Shown here piece after piece: positions 17,914-27,442 of a stretch of DNA of 49,806 nucleotides. Source of the stretch: Candidatus Burkholderia verschuerenii (GTDB lineage: Bacteria; Pseudomonadota; Gammaproteobacteria; Burkholderiales; Burkholderiaceae); contig NZ_LFJJ01000016.1 of NCBI RefSeq assembly GCF_001189365.1, positions 1 to 49,806 of the forward strand, written 5' to 3'. Under the pieces are notes generated by a model, which searched no databases, was not told the DNA's origin, and saw only the letters and a list, made by a program, of their open reading frames with translations. The translations under genes and the position numbers were made by a program. Position 1 is the first letter of the stretch; each line of letters opens with the position of its first letter.

Positions 17914-19560
17914 CTACTTCGCCTTCTTGCCGGTTTCCTTGTTGAAGCGCTCGACGTAGCGATCCATCAGCTTGCGGATCGACCGGCCGATATGCATGTA
18001 ATCGCTTTCGTTGAGATTGGCGAGCGACACGCGCCCCGACGGATGCGGCGTGCCGAAGCCGCGCCCCGGCAGCAGCACGACGCGCGCTTCCTTCGCCAGC
18101 TCGAACAATAGTTCGGATGGCTTAGTGTTTTTCATCACCCATTCGACGAAGTCGCGGCCATGCGTCTTGCCGCCGAAGTATTCCAGATCGAGAATCGTGT
18201 AGTAATCGACCTGATTCTCGTCCTTCTCGGCGTCGTCCAGCGCCAGACCCATCTCGCGATACAACGCCTGCTTGCGGCTGCGGATCAGACGCTTGAGCGC
18301 GTTCTTGTATGCGTCGGGCGTGTCCATCAGCGAGAAGAGCGAGAACAGCACCATCTGCACCTGCTGCGGCAGCGACAAACCCGCAGTGTGATTCAGCGCG
18401 ACCGTGCGGCTGTCGGCCACCAGCCGGTCGATGAACTTGAGCTTGTCCGGCTCGGTCGTGATCGATTCATACCGATGATGCAGAATCTCGCGCTTGTCCT
18501 TCGGCAGCGCGGCGAGCTTCTCGTCGAAGATATTCTCGCGATGCGTGGCGATGGTGCCGAACCGCCATCCCGTCGCGCCGAAATACTTCGAGTACGAATA
18601 CACGAGGATGGTGTTCTTGGGGCACAGCGCGAATAGCGACACGAAGTCGTCGGCGAAGGTGCCGTACACGTCGTCGGTCAGCAGGATCAGATCGGGCCGT
18701 TCCTTGACGATCTCGGCAATGTACTGAAGACTCGCGTCGTCCATCTTCACCGACGGCGGATTGCTTGGATTCACGAGGAAAAATGCCTTCACCTTCGGAT
18801 CGCGCAGCTTGTCGAGTTCCTTCTTCGAGTATTGCCAGCCGTTCGCGACATCGGCATCGAGATTGACGACCTCGAGCTTGTAGTCGTTCAGCGTCGGAAT
18901 CTCGATGTACGGCGTGAAGATCGGCCGGCCCAGCGCAATGGTGTCGCCTTCGCTGATCAGGAAGTTCTCGCGCATCGTGTTGAAGATGTAGGTCATCGCC
19001 GCGGTGCCGCCTTCCACCGCGAAGATATCGAACTCGCCGACGAACGGATGCTTGCCGATCATCTCGCGCCGCAGATATTGCCCGACGATGATCTCCGCGA
19101 GCTTGAGCATCCGATCCGGCACCGGATAGTTGCAGGCGAGAATGCCTTCGCACATCTCGTAGAGAAAGTCGCCAGCGTTGAGCCCGAGTTGATCGCGCAC
19201 ATACGACACCGCGCCCACCAGAAACGCAATGCCCGCCACGCCCTTGTTCTCGCGCGCGAAAATCTCGAAACGCTCCTCGATGCCCTCGCGCTTCGGAAAC
19301 CCGCCGATGCCTTCCGGCATATACGCGAACGAACGTTCCGACTCGCGCATCGCGAACAGGCCGAGTTGCCAGAAGCCGTGACGCTGGATCGTCGCGAGAA
19401 AGTTCGGGTTGCCGCGCCCGGCGTTGAGCATCGCGAGATTCGCGGGCCGTTCGACCACGCCGCCGCCCGCCGCCTTGATGAGTTCGTCCTTCAGTTCGAA
19501 CGGGCTGAGCGACGCCATCGCGGCGCTATCGTCGTGATCGGATTTCGAGGATTTGGCCAT
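17914..19560 (-). CDS. aspD: Aspartate 4-decarboxylase (bifunctional with aspartate aminotransferase)
   Basis: A 548-residue fold-type I PLP enzyme converting L-aspartate to L-alanine and CO2. The start ATG 19560 has a GGAGG ribosome site seven bases upstream. Visible: [35 protein letters not shown] and the PLP-binding lysine in [15 protein letters not shown], plus the C-terminal [19 protein letters not shown] with the substrate Arg. Length and frame are intact. The preceding gene aspT encodes the aspartate/alanine antiporter; together they form the aspartate decarboxylation cycle, which exports alanine, imports aspartate and yields proton motive force. In the raw reading the two are fused into one 1129-codon ORF because of a one-base deletion at the end of aspT. 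Confidence 0.93.
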   Translation of the reverse strand: MAKSSKSDHDDSAAMASLSPFELKDELIKAAGGGVVERPANLAMLNAGRGNPNFLATIQRHGFWQLGLFAMRESERSFAYMPEGIGGFPKREGIEERFEIFARENKGVAGIAFLVGAVSYVRDQLGLNAGDFLYEMCEGILACNYPVPDRMLKLAEIIVGQYLRREMIGKHPFVGEFDIFAVEGGTAAMTYIFNTMRENFLISEGDTIALGRPIFTPYIEIPTLNDYKLEVVNLDADVANGWQYSKKELDKLRDPKVKAFFLVNPSNPPSVKMDDASLQYIAEIVKERPDLILLTDDVYGTFADDFVSLFALCPKNTILVYSYSKYFGATGWRFGTIATHRENIFDEKLAALPKDKREILHHRYESITTEPDKLKFIDRLVADSRTVALNHTAGLSLPQQVQMVLFSLFSLMDTPDAYKNALKRLIRSRKQALYREMGLALDDAEKDENQVDYYTILDLEYFGGKTHGRDFVEWVMKNTKPSELLFELAKEARVVLLPGRGFGTPHPSGRVSLANLNESDYMHIGRSIRKLMDRYVERFNKETGKKAK

Positions 19561-19612
19561 CCAACACCTCCGGGAGATGAGCAGAAAAGTTCGATACGAG
19601 CCGCGTGCGGCG

Positions 19613-21303
19613 TCAGGAGAGCAGCATGACCACACCATGCCCCAGATCGTCAGCAGCGTATTGCCGACCGCGTAGGTCACGGTGTAGCCCAGACCCGGCA
19701 CCTGACTCTTGGCGGCATCGCAGATCATGCCGAGCGCGGCCGTCGTGGTGCGCGCGCCTGCGCAGATGCCGAGCAGAATCGCCGGATGAAACTTGAACAC
19801 GTACTTCGCGATATACATGCCGATGATGAGCGGCACCGACGACGCGAAAATGCCCCACAAAAACAGGCTTACGCCGAGCTTCTGCAGACCCGCGACGAAG
19901 CCCGGCCCGGCCGTGATGCCGACCACCGCGATGAACACGTTCAGCCCGACCGAGTTCATGAACCACAGCGTCGGCGAGGGAATGCGTCCGAAGGTCGGAT
20001 GAATCGCGCGCAGCCAGCCGAACACGATGCCCGCGATCAGCGCGCCGCCCGCAGTCGACAGCGTGATCGGAATGCCGCCCGCGCGAATCACGATCGCGCC
20101 GATCAGCGCGCCCAGCGTGATCGCGAGACCCGTGAACGCCATGTCCGCGACATCGCTCGGGCGATCGATCACGCCGACCGCTTTCGCGACCGCCGTGGTG
20201 TCCTGCGTGCGGCCGACGAGCGTCACCGTATCGCCGCGATGCAGCGTGGTGCTCGGCAGCACGGGAATCGGCGTTTCGGTCGCGCCGCGCTTGATACGGC
20301 GGATAAACACGCCGCGCGCACCCGGCAATTGCGCCAGTTCGGACAGCTTCTTGCCGTCGACGTCCTTGCTCGTGATGTAGATATCGACGCCTTCGACCGG
20401 CACGGCGAGCAGTTCCGCGTCGTCCACTTCGTGCGCGACGCCGCCGAGCACCTGCACGAGTTCCTCGCGCCGCCCCGCGACCGCGACGATATCGCCGCCC
20501 TGCAGCACGTCGTCGATCTTGGCGTCCTGGATCGTGCCGCCGCGCCGAATCCGCTCGATGAACAGCCGCGCGCCCGGCAGCTCCAGCGCTTCCGCCTGCC
20601 CGACCGTCAGACCGGCCACGCGCCCGCCCTCCTGCACGCGATACGCGCGCAACGCGAACTGATGCCACGCGCTGCCCGCGCCGCCAATTTCCGCTCCGCC
20701 GCCTAACTGCGCTTCGTAGTCCTTGCAGGCCGCGACGAGATCGATATTCAGCAGCTTCGGCCCGAGCATCGCGAGGATCAGCGCCGAGCCGATCGTGCCG
20801 TAGATGTAGGTGACGGCGTAGGCCGTGGGCATCGCGTCGAGCAGCGCCTTGGCCTGATCCGGCGGCAAGCCGATGCGGTTGATCGCGTCGGTCGCAAGGC
20901 CCATCGATGCGGAAATCGTCTGAGAACCGGCGAACAGCCCCGCTGCCGAGCCGATGTCGTAGCCCGCGATCTTCGCCGCCGCGTAAGGCGCGGCGAGGCA
21001 CAGCAGACACTGGATCACCGAGAACAGCGCTTGCGGCAAGCCGTCTTTCGCGATGCCGCGCACGAATTGCGGCCCGACGCCGTAACCGACGGCGAAGAGA
21101 AACATCAGAAAGAAGACGGATTTGACGTTCGGCGAGATCGTGATGCCCAACTGCCCGATGGCGATGGCCGCGAGCAGCGTCGCCGTAACCGAGCCGAGAC
21201 TAAAGCCCTTGAAGCTTTTCCCGCCGACCCAGTAGCCCACCCCCAGCGAGAGGAAGACCGCGATCTCGGGATAACTGCGCAGCGTTGCGGTAAGCCATGA
21301 CAT
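19613..21303 (-). CDS. aspT: Aspartate:alanine antiporter (AAT family), frameshift in the last codons
   Basis: A 560-residue-type membrane exchanger of the AAT family (YidE/YbjL type). N-terminal helices, the [18 protein letters not shown] region, then two RCK_C (TrkA-C) domains in the central cytoplasmic loop ([17 protein letters not shown] and [12 protein letters not shown]), then a second set of helices ending [20 protein letters not shown]. It exchanges aspartate for alanine. At the very end the second copy reads [12 protein letters not shown] and stops, while here the frame slips after GMV; restoring one base near 19635 gives the same MLLS ending and a stop at 19613. So the run-on into aspD is very likely not real, and the protein is probably nearly intact. 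It is the first gene of the aspT-aspD-gadB group. Confidence 0.88.
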
Positions 21304-21631
21304 AGGAGCTCCTTTCCGTGATGTGCCTCGCGTACGTGTGTGTGTCGCAGCGAGAAGGAAACGAAGGGAATGAATGACTTGAAACCATGCTGCCCGTATC
21401 GTTAGGATGCGATGCAGGCCGTGGGGAGCCTTGCCCGCGATCGGGCTTAATCATCACCAATACACCATTTTTGTCGTAGCGTTCGACGAAAGCGCGATAA
21501 TTCTGCGACGCGGGGCGCCCACTCGTTTCGTTGCGGGATGCGAAGCGCGCTCCGTCGGCACGCGGCCGGCGAATCCGCTTTTTACCCAGCTTTTGGGCTC
21601 GCCGCTTCGGATACTGCCGGCCGTTTTCCGG
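21304..21631. other. Non-coding spacer upstream of aspT1
   Basis: No credible gene. It should hold the aspT1 promoter (minus strand). The open frames crossing it have no recognisable domain; the stretch from about 21420 to 21630 separates the aspD fragment from aspT1 and is probably deletion scar sequence. Confidence 0.5.
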
Positions 21632-21810
21632 GCCCGCATCGAGACCGAGTTCGTCCCTGGCATACGACACCGCGCCGCGCAGAAAGTCGATTCCCGCCGC
21701 GCCCTTGTGCTCGCGCACGAAAATCTCGAAACGTTTCTCCAGTCCATCCCGCCTCGAAAATCCGCCTACACCTTCCACCAAAGAGCGAACGAGCGCTCGG
21801 ACTCGCGCAT
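21632..21810 (-). pseudogene. Second aspartate 4-decarboxylase copy, internal fragment
   Basis: About 60 codons similar to the part of the intact aspD around [18 protein letters not shown] to [13 protein letters not shown]. The fragment reads MRESERSFA in one frame from 21810, then VEGVGGFSRRDGLEKRFEIF and GAVSYARDELGLDAG in the next frame, so it is also frameshifted. Both ends are lost. It lies between aspT2 and aspT1, where a complete second aspD would be expected after tandem duplication. Confidence 0.8.
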
Positions 21811-21885
21811 GGACATTACCGACATTCGACACCTCGTTGTTTCAGCGACAATGATTCGCGACGCATGATTTCGACGGGACGCCTG

Positions 21886-23128
21886 TCAGCTGAGCAGCAT
21901 GACGGTCACCATTCCCCAGATCGTGAGGAGCGTGTTGCCGACGGCATACGTCACCGTGTAACCGAGACCCGGCACCTGACTCTTCGCGGCATCGCAGATC
22001 ATGCCGAGCGCGGCCGTGGTGGTGCGCGCGCCCGCGCAAATGCCGAGCAGAATCGCTGGATGGAACCTGAATACGTACCGGGCGATCAACATGCCCAGAA
22101 TCAGCGGCACCGCCGACGCGAAGATGCCCCACAAAAAGAGACTGACGCCCAGCTTCTGCAAGCCCGCAACGAAACCGGGACCGGCGGAAATGCCCACCAC
22201 GGCGATGAAAACGTTCAGCCCTACCGAATTCATGAACCAGAGCGTGGGCGCCGGTATGCGCCCAAAAGTGGGATGGATCGCGCGCAGCCAGCCGAACACG
22301 ATGCCCGCGATCAACGCGCCACCCGCCGTCGACAGCGTGAGCGGCACCGCGCCCATCTTCAGCACCAGCGAACCGATGAGCGCCCCGACCGCGATAGCCA
22401 GCCCCACCGTGGCGATATCCGCCACATCCGACGCGCGATCCTGCACGCCGAGCGACTTCGCCGCAGCGCTAATGTCTTGCGTGCGCACGATCAGCGTGAC
22501 CGTATCCCCGCGATGAACCTGCGTGTTGGGCAACACCGGAATCTGCGTCTCCGTCGCGCCGCGCTTGATCTTGCGCACGAACACGCCGCGCGCACCCGGC
22601 AGCGCCGACAACTCACGCAACGTCTTGCCGTCCACCTGCTTGCTCGTCACATAGACGTCGATACCTTCTGCCGGCACCGACAGCAACTCGCGATCGTCGA
22701 CTTCTTCTGTGCGGCCGCCGAGCAACGCGACGAGTTGTTCGCGCGGTCCCGCGATCGCGATAATGTCGCCCGCCTGCAGCACGTCATCGCTCTTCGCGTC
22801 CTGCAGCGTGCCGTCGCGCCGGATCCGCTCGATGAAAAGCCGTGCGCCGGCCGGTTCCAGCGCTTCCGCCTCTCGCACGCTCAGACCGGCGAGCTTGCTG
22901 CCCGCCGCGACGCGATAGGCACGCAACGCGTATTCATGCCACGCAAGAAGCGCGTTGCCCGAGTCGCCCGCGCCGCCCAAGGTCTGCTCGTATTCTTTGC
23001 ATGCCTTGACGAGATCGATACGCAGGAGCCTGAGCCCGAGCATGGCCAGAATGAGTGCCGAGCCTATCGTGCCGAAGATGTAGCTGACCGCGTAGGCCGT
23101 GGGCATGGCGTCGAGCAAGCCTTTCGCC
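21886..23128 (-). pseudogene. Second aspartate:alanine antiporter copy, N-terminally truncated
   Basis: Closely similar to aspT1 from [17 protein letters not shown] to the C-terminus GMVTVMLLS, including both RCK_C domains and all later membrane segments. The first 150 or so residues (the N-terminal helices) are missing: homology stops at about 23128, where the sequence becomes the 3' end of an amino-acid binding protein on the opposite strand. The open frame runs on to 23466 but that extension is antisense to other genes. Divergence from aspT1 is clear at many positions, so the duplication is old. A transporter without its first helices is not expected to work. Confidence 0.88.
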
Positions 23129-23308
23129 CTGGTCGGCCCGAAGATCGCGGATAAGGCGATCATCGGCCCGGGCACGGCCATTGGCTTACACAAGGGCGAC
23201 GCCGACTTGCAGAATCGCCTGAACACCGCGTTCGATACCATCAAAAAGGACGGCACGTTCAAGCGCATCATGGCAAAGTACTTCACCACCGATATCTCGG
23301 TGCAGTAA
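23117..23308 (+). pseudogene. Amino-acid ABC transporter binding protein, C-terminal fragment
   Basis: Reads [19 protein letters not shown] onward to [13 protein letters not shown] and a stop, the typical end of a lysine/arginine/ornithine or histidine periplasmic binding protein (solute-binding family 3). There is no start codon or N-terminal domain. Its first residue continues exactly where the binding-protein fragment at 26685-27313 breaks off (after GFLKKPQG), on the opposite strand, so the two pieces look like halves of one gene. An M14-type gene follows on the same strand, probably its original operon neighbour. Confidence 0.85.
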
Positions 23309-23403
23309 GCACGGTTCGACGCGTTCGCGGCTTGATCCGCGAATCCATCGGAAAGGCATCGCGTGCGGTGCCTTTCTTTTTTGACGGAGCGATTCAGGCC
23401 AAG

Positions 23404-24529
23404 ATGCAGGTTCAACACCATCAGCTCGTCGGCGTGTCGCTGGGTACGGGACGCGCGCGCGCTCACGAGCTATCGGTTCGGCCCGCACGACGACACGCTT
23501 CCCTCGGTTTTCATCCAGGCGTCGCTGCACGCGGATGAACTGCCGGGGCTGGTCGTCGCGTGGTATCTCAAGCGCATCCTCGCGGAACTTGAAGCGCAGG
23601 GACAACTCAAAGCGCGCATCGTGCTCGTGCCGCTGGCCAATCCGGCCGGGCTGAATCAGCACTGGTTCGGCGCGCATATGGGCCGTTTCGACATGCGTTC
23701 GGGGCAGGACTTCAATCGCCGCTTTCCGGAACTCGGCCCGGATGTCGCGATGAAAATCCGCCATCTTCTTTCGGATGATGAAGCAAATAACGGCACTCTA
23801 GTGCGCAGTGCATTGCGCGAGGCGCTCGGCGCGCGCCGCCCGCACGACGAACTGGAATCGCAACGGCTCGAACTGATGAAGCTCGCATGCGCGGCCGATC
23901 TCGTGCTCGATCTGCATTGCGACTGGGAAGCGGTGCTGCATCTCTACACCACGCCCGATGCATGGCCGACGATCGAGCCGCTGGCGCGCTATCTCGGCAG
24001 CGAGGCGCAATTGCTCGCGGACGTGTCGGGCGGCGAGCCGTTCGACGAAGCCTGCGCGTCCGCGTGGCGTTACGTGCGCGGCGCGTTCGGCGATCGTTAT
24101 CCGATGCCCGTCGGCATGACGGCGGTGACGCTCGAATTGCGCGGCGTGCGCGATGTCTCGCACGAATTCGCCGCGCGCGATGCGCAGGCCATCGCCGATT
24201 ATCTGACGCATGCGGGGCTGATCGCGGGCGAGGCGCGCGCGATGCCGCCGCTGCGTCAGCCCGCGACGCCGCTCGCCGGATGCGATTACGTGTGCGCGCC
24301 GAGCTCGGGCGTGATCCTGCATATGCAGGACCTGGGCGCGCGCGTGCGCGCGGGCGATACCATCGCCGAGTTGCTCGATCCGCTCGACGATTGCCTGATG
24401 CCGCTCGTCGCGCAGACCGACGGCCTGCTGTACGCGCGGCACTGGACGCGTTTCGCGACGGCGGGCATGCTGGTCGCGCGGATCGCGGGCGAGGGCGCGA
24501 CGAGACAGGGCGCGCTGCTGGTGCCGTAG
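23404..24529 (+). CDS. Succinylglutamate desuccinylase/aspartoacylase-family (M14-like) protein, frameshifted near the start
   Basis: Zinc-dependent deacylase family. The zinc-site region is [12 protein letters not shown] (His and Glu ligands), then [26 protein letters not shown] and LDLHCDWE with a further His. The N-terminus [16 protein letters not shown] from ATG 23404 lies in a different frame from [12 protein letters not shown] onward; the slip is at about 23455 inside a GC dinucleotide run, so it may be a sequencing error. The C-terminal barrel-like domain ([17 protein letters not shown]) is normal. In related genomes such genes often sit beside basic amino-acid binding proteins, consistent with the fragment just upstream. 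Function in acyl-amino-acid breakdown is inferred. Confidence 0.8.
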
Positions 24530-24584
24530 CGCAGCGGTTACCATATTCGACGCTAATCGACCCGAAGACCGCAAGGAGACAAAC

Positions 24585-25052
24585 ATGCTGAAGAACATCG
24601 ACCCGCTGCTGAACGCCGACATCCTGCACGCGCTCTGCGCAATGGGCCACGGCGATGAAGTCGTCATTTGCGATGCCAATTTTCCGGGCGATTCCGTCGC
24701 GCGTCAGACCGTGCTCGGCAAGCTGCTGCGGATGGACGGCGTGAACGCGCCGCGCGCCGTGCGGGCCGTGTTGTCGGTGATGCCGCTCGACAGCTTCGTC
24801 GAGCATCCGGCGGCGCGCATGGAAGTAGTCGGCGATGCCGCCGCGCTGCCCGCCGTGCAACGCGAAGCGCAGCGCGAAGTCGACGACGCCGAAGGCCGCG
24901 CCACGCCGTTCGCCGCCGTCGAACGCTTCGCCTTCTACGAGCGCGCCAAGAAGGCCTATTGCGTGATCACGACCGGCGAAGCGCGCGGCTACGGCTGCTT
25001 CGTCTTTACAAAAGGCGTACAACTTGCCACGGATACGCCTGAACAAAGCTGA
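24585..25052 (+). CDS. RbsD/FucU-family sugar mutarotase
   Basis: A 155-residue RbsD/FucU domain protein. Signs are the N-terminal MLKNIDPLLNADILHALCAM with the catalytic-type His, GHGDEVVICDANFPGDSVA, and the C-terminal VITTGEARGYGCFVFTKGV. The family interconverts anomers of fucose, ribose or related sugars. AAGGAG precedes ATG 24585. It lies 55 bases after the M14-like gene on the same strand; no sugar transport genes are near, so its partner pathway is unclear. Confidence 0.85.
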   Translation: MLKNIDPLLNADILHALCAMGHGDEVVICDANFPGDSVARQTVLGKLLRMDGVNAPRAVRAVLSVMPLDSFVEHPAARMEVVGDAAALPAVQREAQREVDDAEGRATPFAAVERFAFYERAKKAYCVITTGEARGYGCFVFTKGVQLATDTPEQS

Positions 25053-25168
25053 ACATTGTTGCGATGCAGCAACAATCCGCGCCTTAGAACCAATCTCGAA
25101 TTGCTTCCCACTAGGAGGATTCTTAACATTTCAGGGTTACTTCTTACTCGATAACCCAGACCTCCGCC

Positions 25169-25321
25169 ATGACCCCGTTCGACGCCGCCCATTCCATCGA
25201 CAAGCCGGCCAATTCCCTTAAGCGTCTTATGAACGGCGTGCAGGCCGCGATGCAGTGGATCGACGACCTCGCCGACGAAGTGCGCCAGGTGCGCGAGCAG
25301 GCGGCGGATCGTCTGCGCTGA
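25169..25321 (+). CDS. Small helical protein, 50 residues, hypothetical
   Basis: Short ORF MTPFDAAHSIDKPANSLKRL followed by a highly charged amphipathic helix (WIDDLADEVRQVREQAADRL). The start ATG 25169 has only CCTCCGCC just upstream, and a stronger AGGAGG lies about 40 bases away, so translation is uncertain. It ends eleven bases before a strong terminator, which supports it as the last gene of a transcript. No known family is recognised. Confidence 0.5.
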   Translation: MTPFDAAHSIDKPANSLKRLMNGVQAAMQWIDDLADEVRQVREQAADRLR

Positions 25322-25331
25322 GCGGGCGAAA

Positions 25332-25367
25332 AAAACGGGCAGGACGATCACTCGTCCTGCCCGTTTT
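25332..25367. terminator. Bidirectional terminator
   Basis: A 16-bp perfect stem AAAACGGGCAGGACGA (25332-25347) with its complement at 25352-25367 and a TCAC loop. A-runs and T-runs flank it on either side, so it serves the plus-strand genes and the convergent cytochrome gene. Confidence 0.85.
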
Positions 25368-25390
25368 GCACTGATCTTCGATAACTCAGA

Positions 25391-26688
25391 TCACTGGTTT
25401 TCCGCGCGAACCGGCGGCGCGGCCGCACCGGTCGACTTGCGCACCTTCGCCACCTGATCCGCCGTGACGGCCGGCGCGTGATTGCCCCAGCTCGAACGCA
25501 CGAACGTCAGGACATCGGCGACATCGCGGTCGGTCAGGCGCTCGGCGAAACCGGGCATCTCGTAGTGCGTCGGACCGGCCTTGGTCCACGGCATCGCGCC
25601 GCCTTGCAGCACGATATGGATCAGCGAGATCGGATCGTCCGTGTTCACCGCCGTCGACAGCGCGAGCGTCGGGAACGTCGAGACATAACCGCTGCCGCTC
25701 GTGCGATGGCACGCCGCGCAGTTATCCACGAAGGTCATCGCGCCGTTGCTGCGATCGGTGCCCGCGCGCAAGGCATTGGCGGCATCGGCGTTGGTCGCGA
25801 GCGCGGTCTGCGATGCATCCTTCGGTGCGAGCGTCTTCAGATACGCGGCGATCGCGTTGAGATCGGCATCGCTCATATGCTGCGTGCTGTTCTCGACCAC
25901 TTCCGCCATGCCGCCGTATGCGTCGTGCGCCCGCTCTTCAGAAACTCGACGATATCCGCCTCGCTCCAGCTCGCGAGACCCGTCTTGGCGTCGCCGCGCA
26001 GGTTCTTCGCCAGATAGCCGTCGATCACGCCGCCCGACAGGAACGTGCTGCCGTCGTCGGTGAGCGCCTTCTCCTGCAAGCCGACGCCGCGCGGCGTGTG
26101 GCATGCGCTGCAATGCGCGAGACCTTCGACGAGATAACGTCCGCGCGCGACCGGATCGTTCGAGACCGGCGTGTCGTCGACGACGACTTCCGGCGCGAAC
26201 GCGATGCGCCAGAAGCGCAGCGGCCAGCGCATCGACAGCGGCCAGGTGATGTCGGTCGGCTTGTTGGCCTGATCGACCGGCTGCACGCCGTGCATGAAGT
26301 ACGCGTACAGCGCCTTCACGTCCGATGGCTTGACCTTCGCGTACGACACGTAAGGCATGGCCGGATAGAGCGACGAACCGTCCTTCGCCACGCCATGACG
26401 CACGGCGTTGTCGAAGTCTTCGAGCGTGTAATCGCCGATGCCCGTTTGCTTGTCCGGGGTGATGTTGGTCGAATAGATCTTGCCGATCGGCGATTCGATG
26501 CCGAGCCCGCCCGCGAACGGCTTGCCGCCCTTCGCGGTGTGGCACGCGACGCAATCCGCCGCCGCGAGATAGCGGCCTTTCTCGATAAGCTTCTGATCCG
26601 CATCGCTTGCCGCCGTTGCCGCATGCGCAAGACCCGTCCACGCAGCGCTCGCGACGAGCGCCGCCATCATGATGTTTTTCATGTTCAT
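25391..26688 (-). CDS. Tri-heme cytochrome c, membrane dehydrogenase subunit, frameshifted
   Basis: A periplasmic cytochrome c of the alcohol/gluconate dehydrogenase subunit type, passing electrons from a membrane dehydrogenase to quinone. Signal peptide MNMKNIMMAALVASAAWTG ends at AHA. Three heme sites: CVACH, CSACH and CAACH, each in the usual spacing, with a Met-containing C-terminal domain (YEMPGFAERLTD). A frameshift near 25915 separates the part ending FLKSGRTTH from the part starting YGGMAEVVENSTQHMSD. The start ATG 26688 overlaps the stop of the binding-protein fragment. Partner flavoprotein subunits, normally adjacent upstream, are absent; a rearrangement joint lies about nine bases before the start codon, so the gene seems cut off from its operon and promoter. 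Confidence 0.85.
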
Positions 26689-27313
26689 GAGCCGCTGCCT
26701 TGCGGCTTCTTCAGAAAGCCGAGCGATGCCTGCACCGGATCGGTGTACAGCGCGTCGATCCGGCCCGCGACGAGATCGGCCTCGACCTGCCTCCTGATCG
26801 CCGTAAGCGACGATGGTCGCGCCGAACGGCTCCCACTTGGTCTTCGCGTAACGCTCCTGCACGGTGCCCTGCTCCACGCCGATGCGCTTGCCCTTCAGCG
26901 CTTGCGGCATCGGCAGAATGCCGGAACCGGCGCGCGACGAGTTGCGTGTCCGTGTCGTACAGCGGCTGGGTGAAATCGATCTGCTTCAGACGTTCTTCGG
27001 TGATGCCCATGTCCGACAGCACGGCGTCGAACTTGCGCGCCTTGAGGCCGGGAATCATGCCGTCGAAGGAATTTTCGACCCAGACGCACTTGAGCTTCAT
27101 TTGCGCGCAGAGGGCGTTGCCAAGATCGATGTCGAAACCGGCCAGCGAGCCATCAGCCAGCTTGGATTCGAACGGCGGATAAGTGGGATCGACGGCGAAA
27201 CGGACTTGCGTGAGTTCTTTCGCGTGAGCGGCGGCCGGGAGCACGGCGGAGGTGACGGCGAGTGTGGCGAGCATCGCGCCGAATGCGAGCGATGCGGACT
27301 TCTTCAGAGACAT
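26685..27313 (-). pseudogene. Amino-acid ABC transporter binding protein, N-terminal part, two frameshifts
   Basis: Periplasmic binding protein family 3 (lysine/arginine/ornithine or histidine type). Signal peptide from ATG 27313 (MSLKKSASLAFGAML to AHA), then VRFAVDPTYPPFESKLADGS, GFDIDLGNALC and FDGMIPGLKARKFDAVLSDM. Frameshifts near 26937 (inside GCGCGCC) and near 26795 (one extra G; removing it gives GDQEQVEADLV) break the frame. After GFLKKPQG, at about 26697, homology stops, and a TGA follows at 26687-26685. The missing C-terminal lobe sits at 23117-23308 on the other strand. Not functional as it stands. Confidence 0.88.
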
Positions 27314-27442
27314 TCCAATCCTTCGAGACTTGCGGTGAACACTCGCGCGCGGCGTTGCGATGCATCCTGAAGTTTCATTCGGTGCGATGCGGCGCCGCGC
27401 GCGGAAAACCCGCAATGGTAACAAACTGCCTCAACCGGATTC

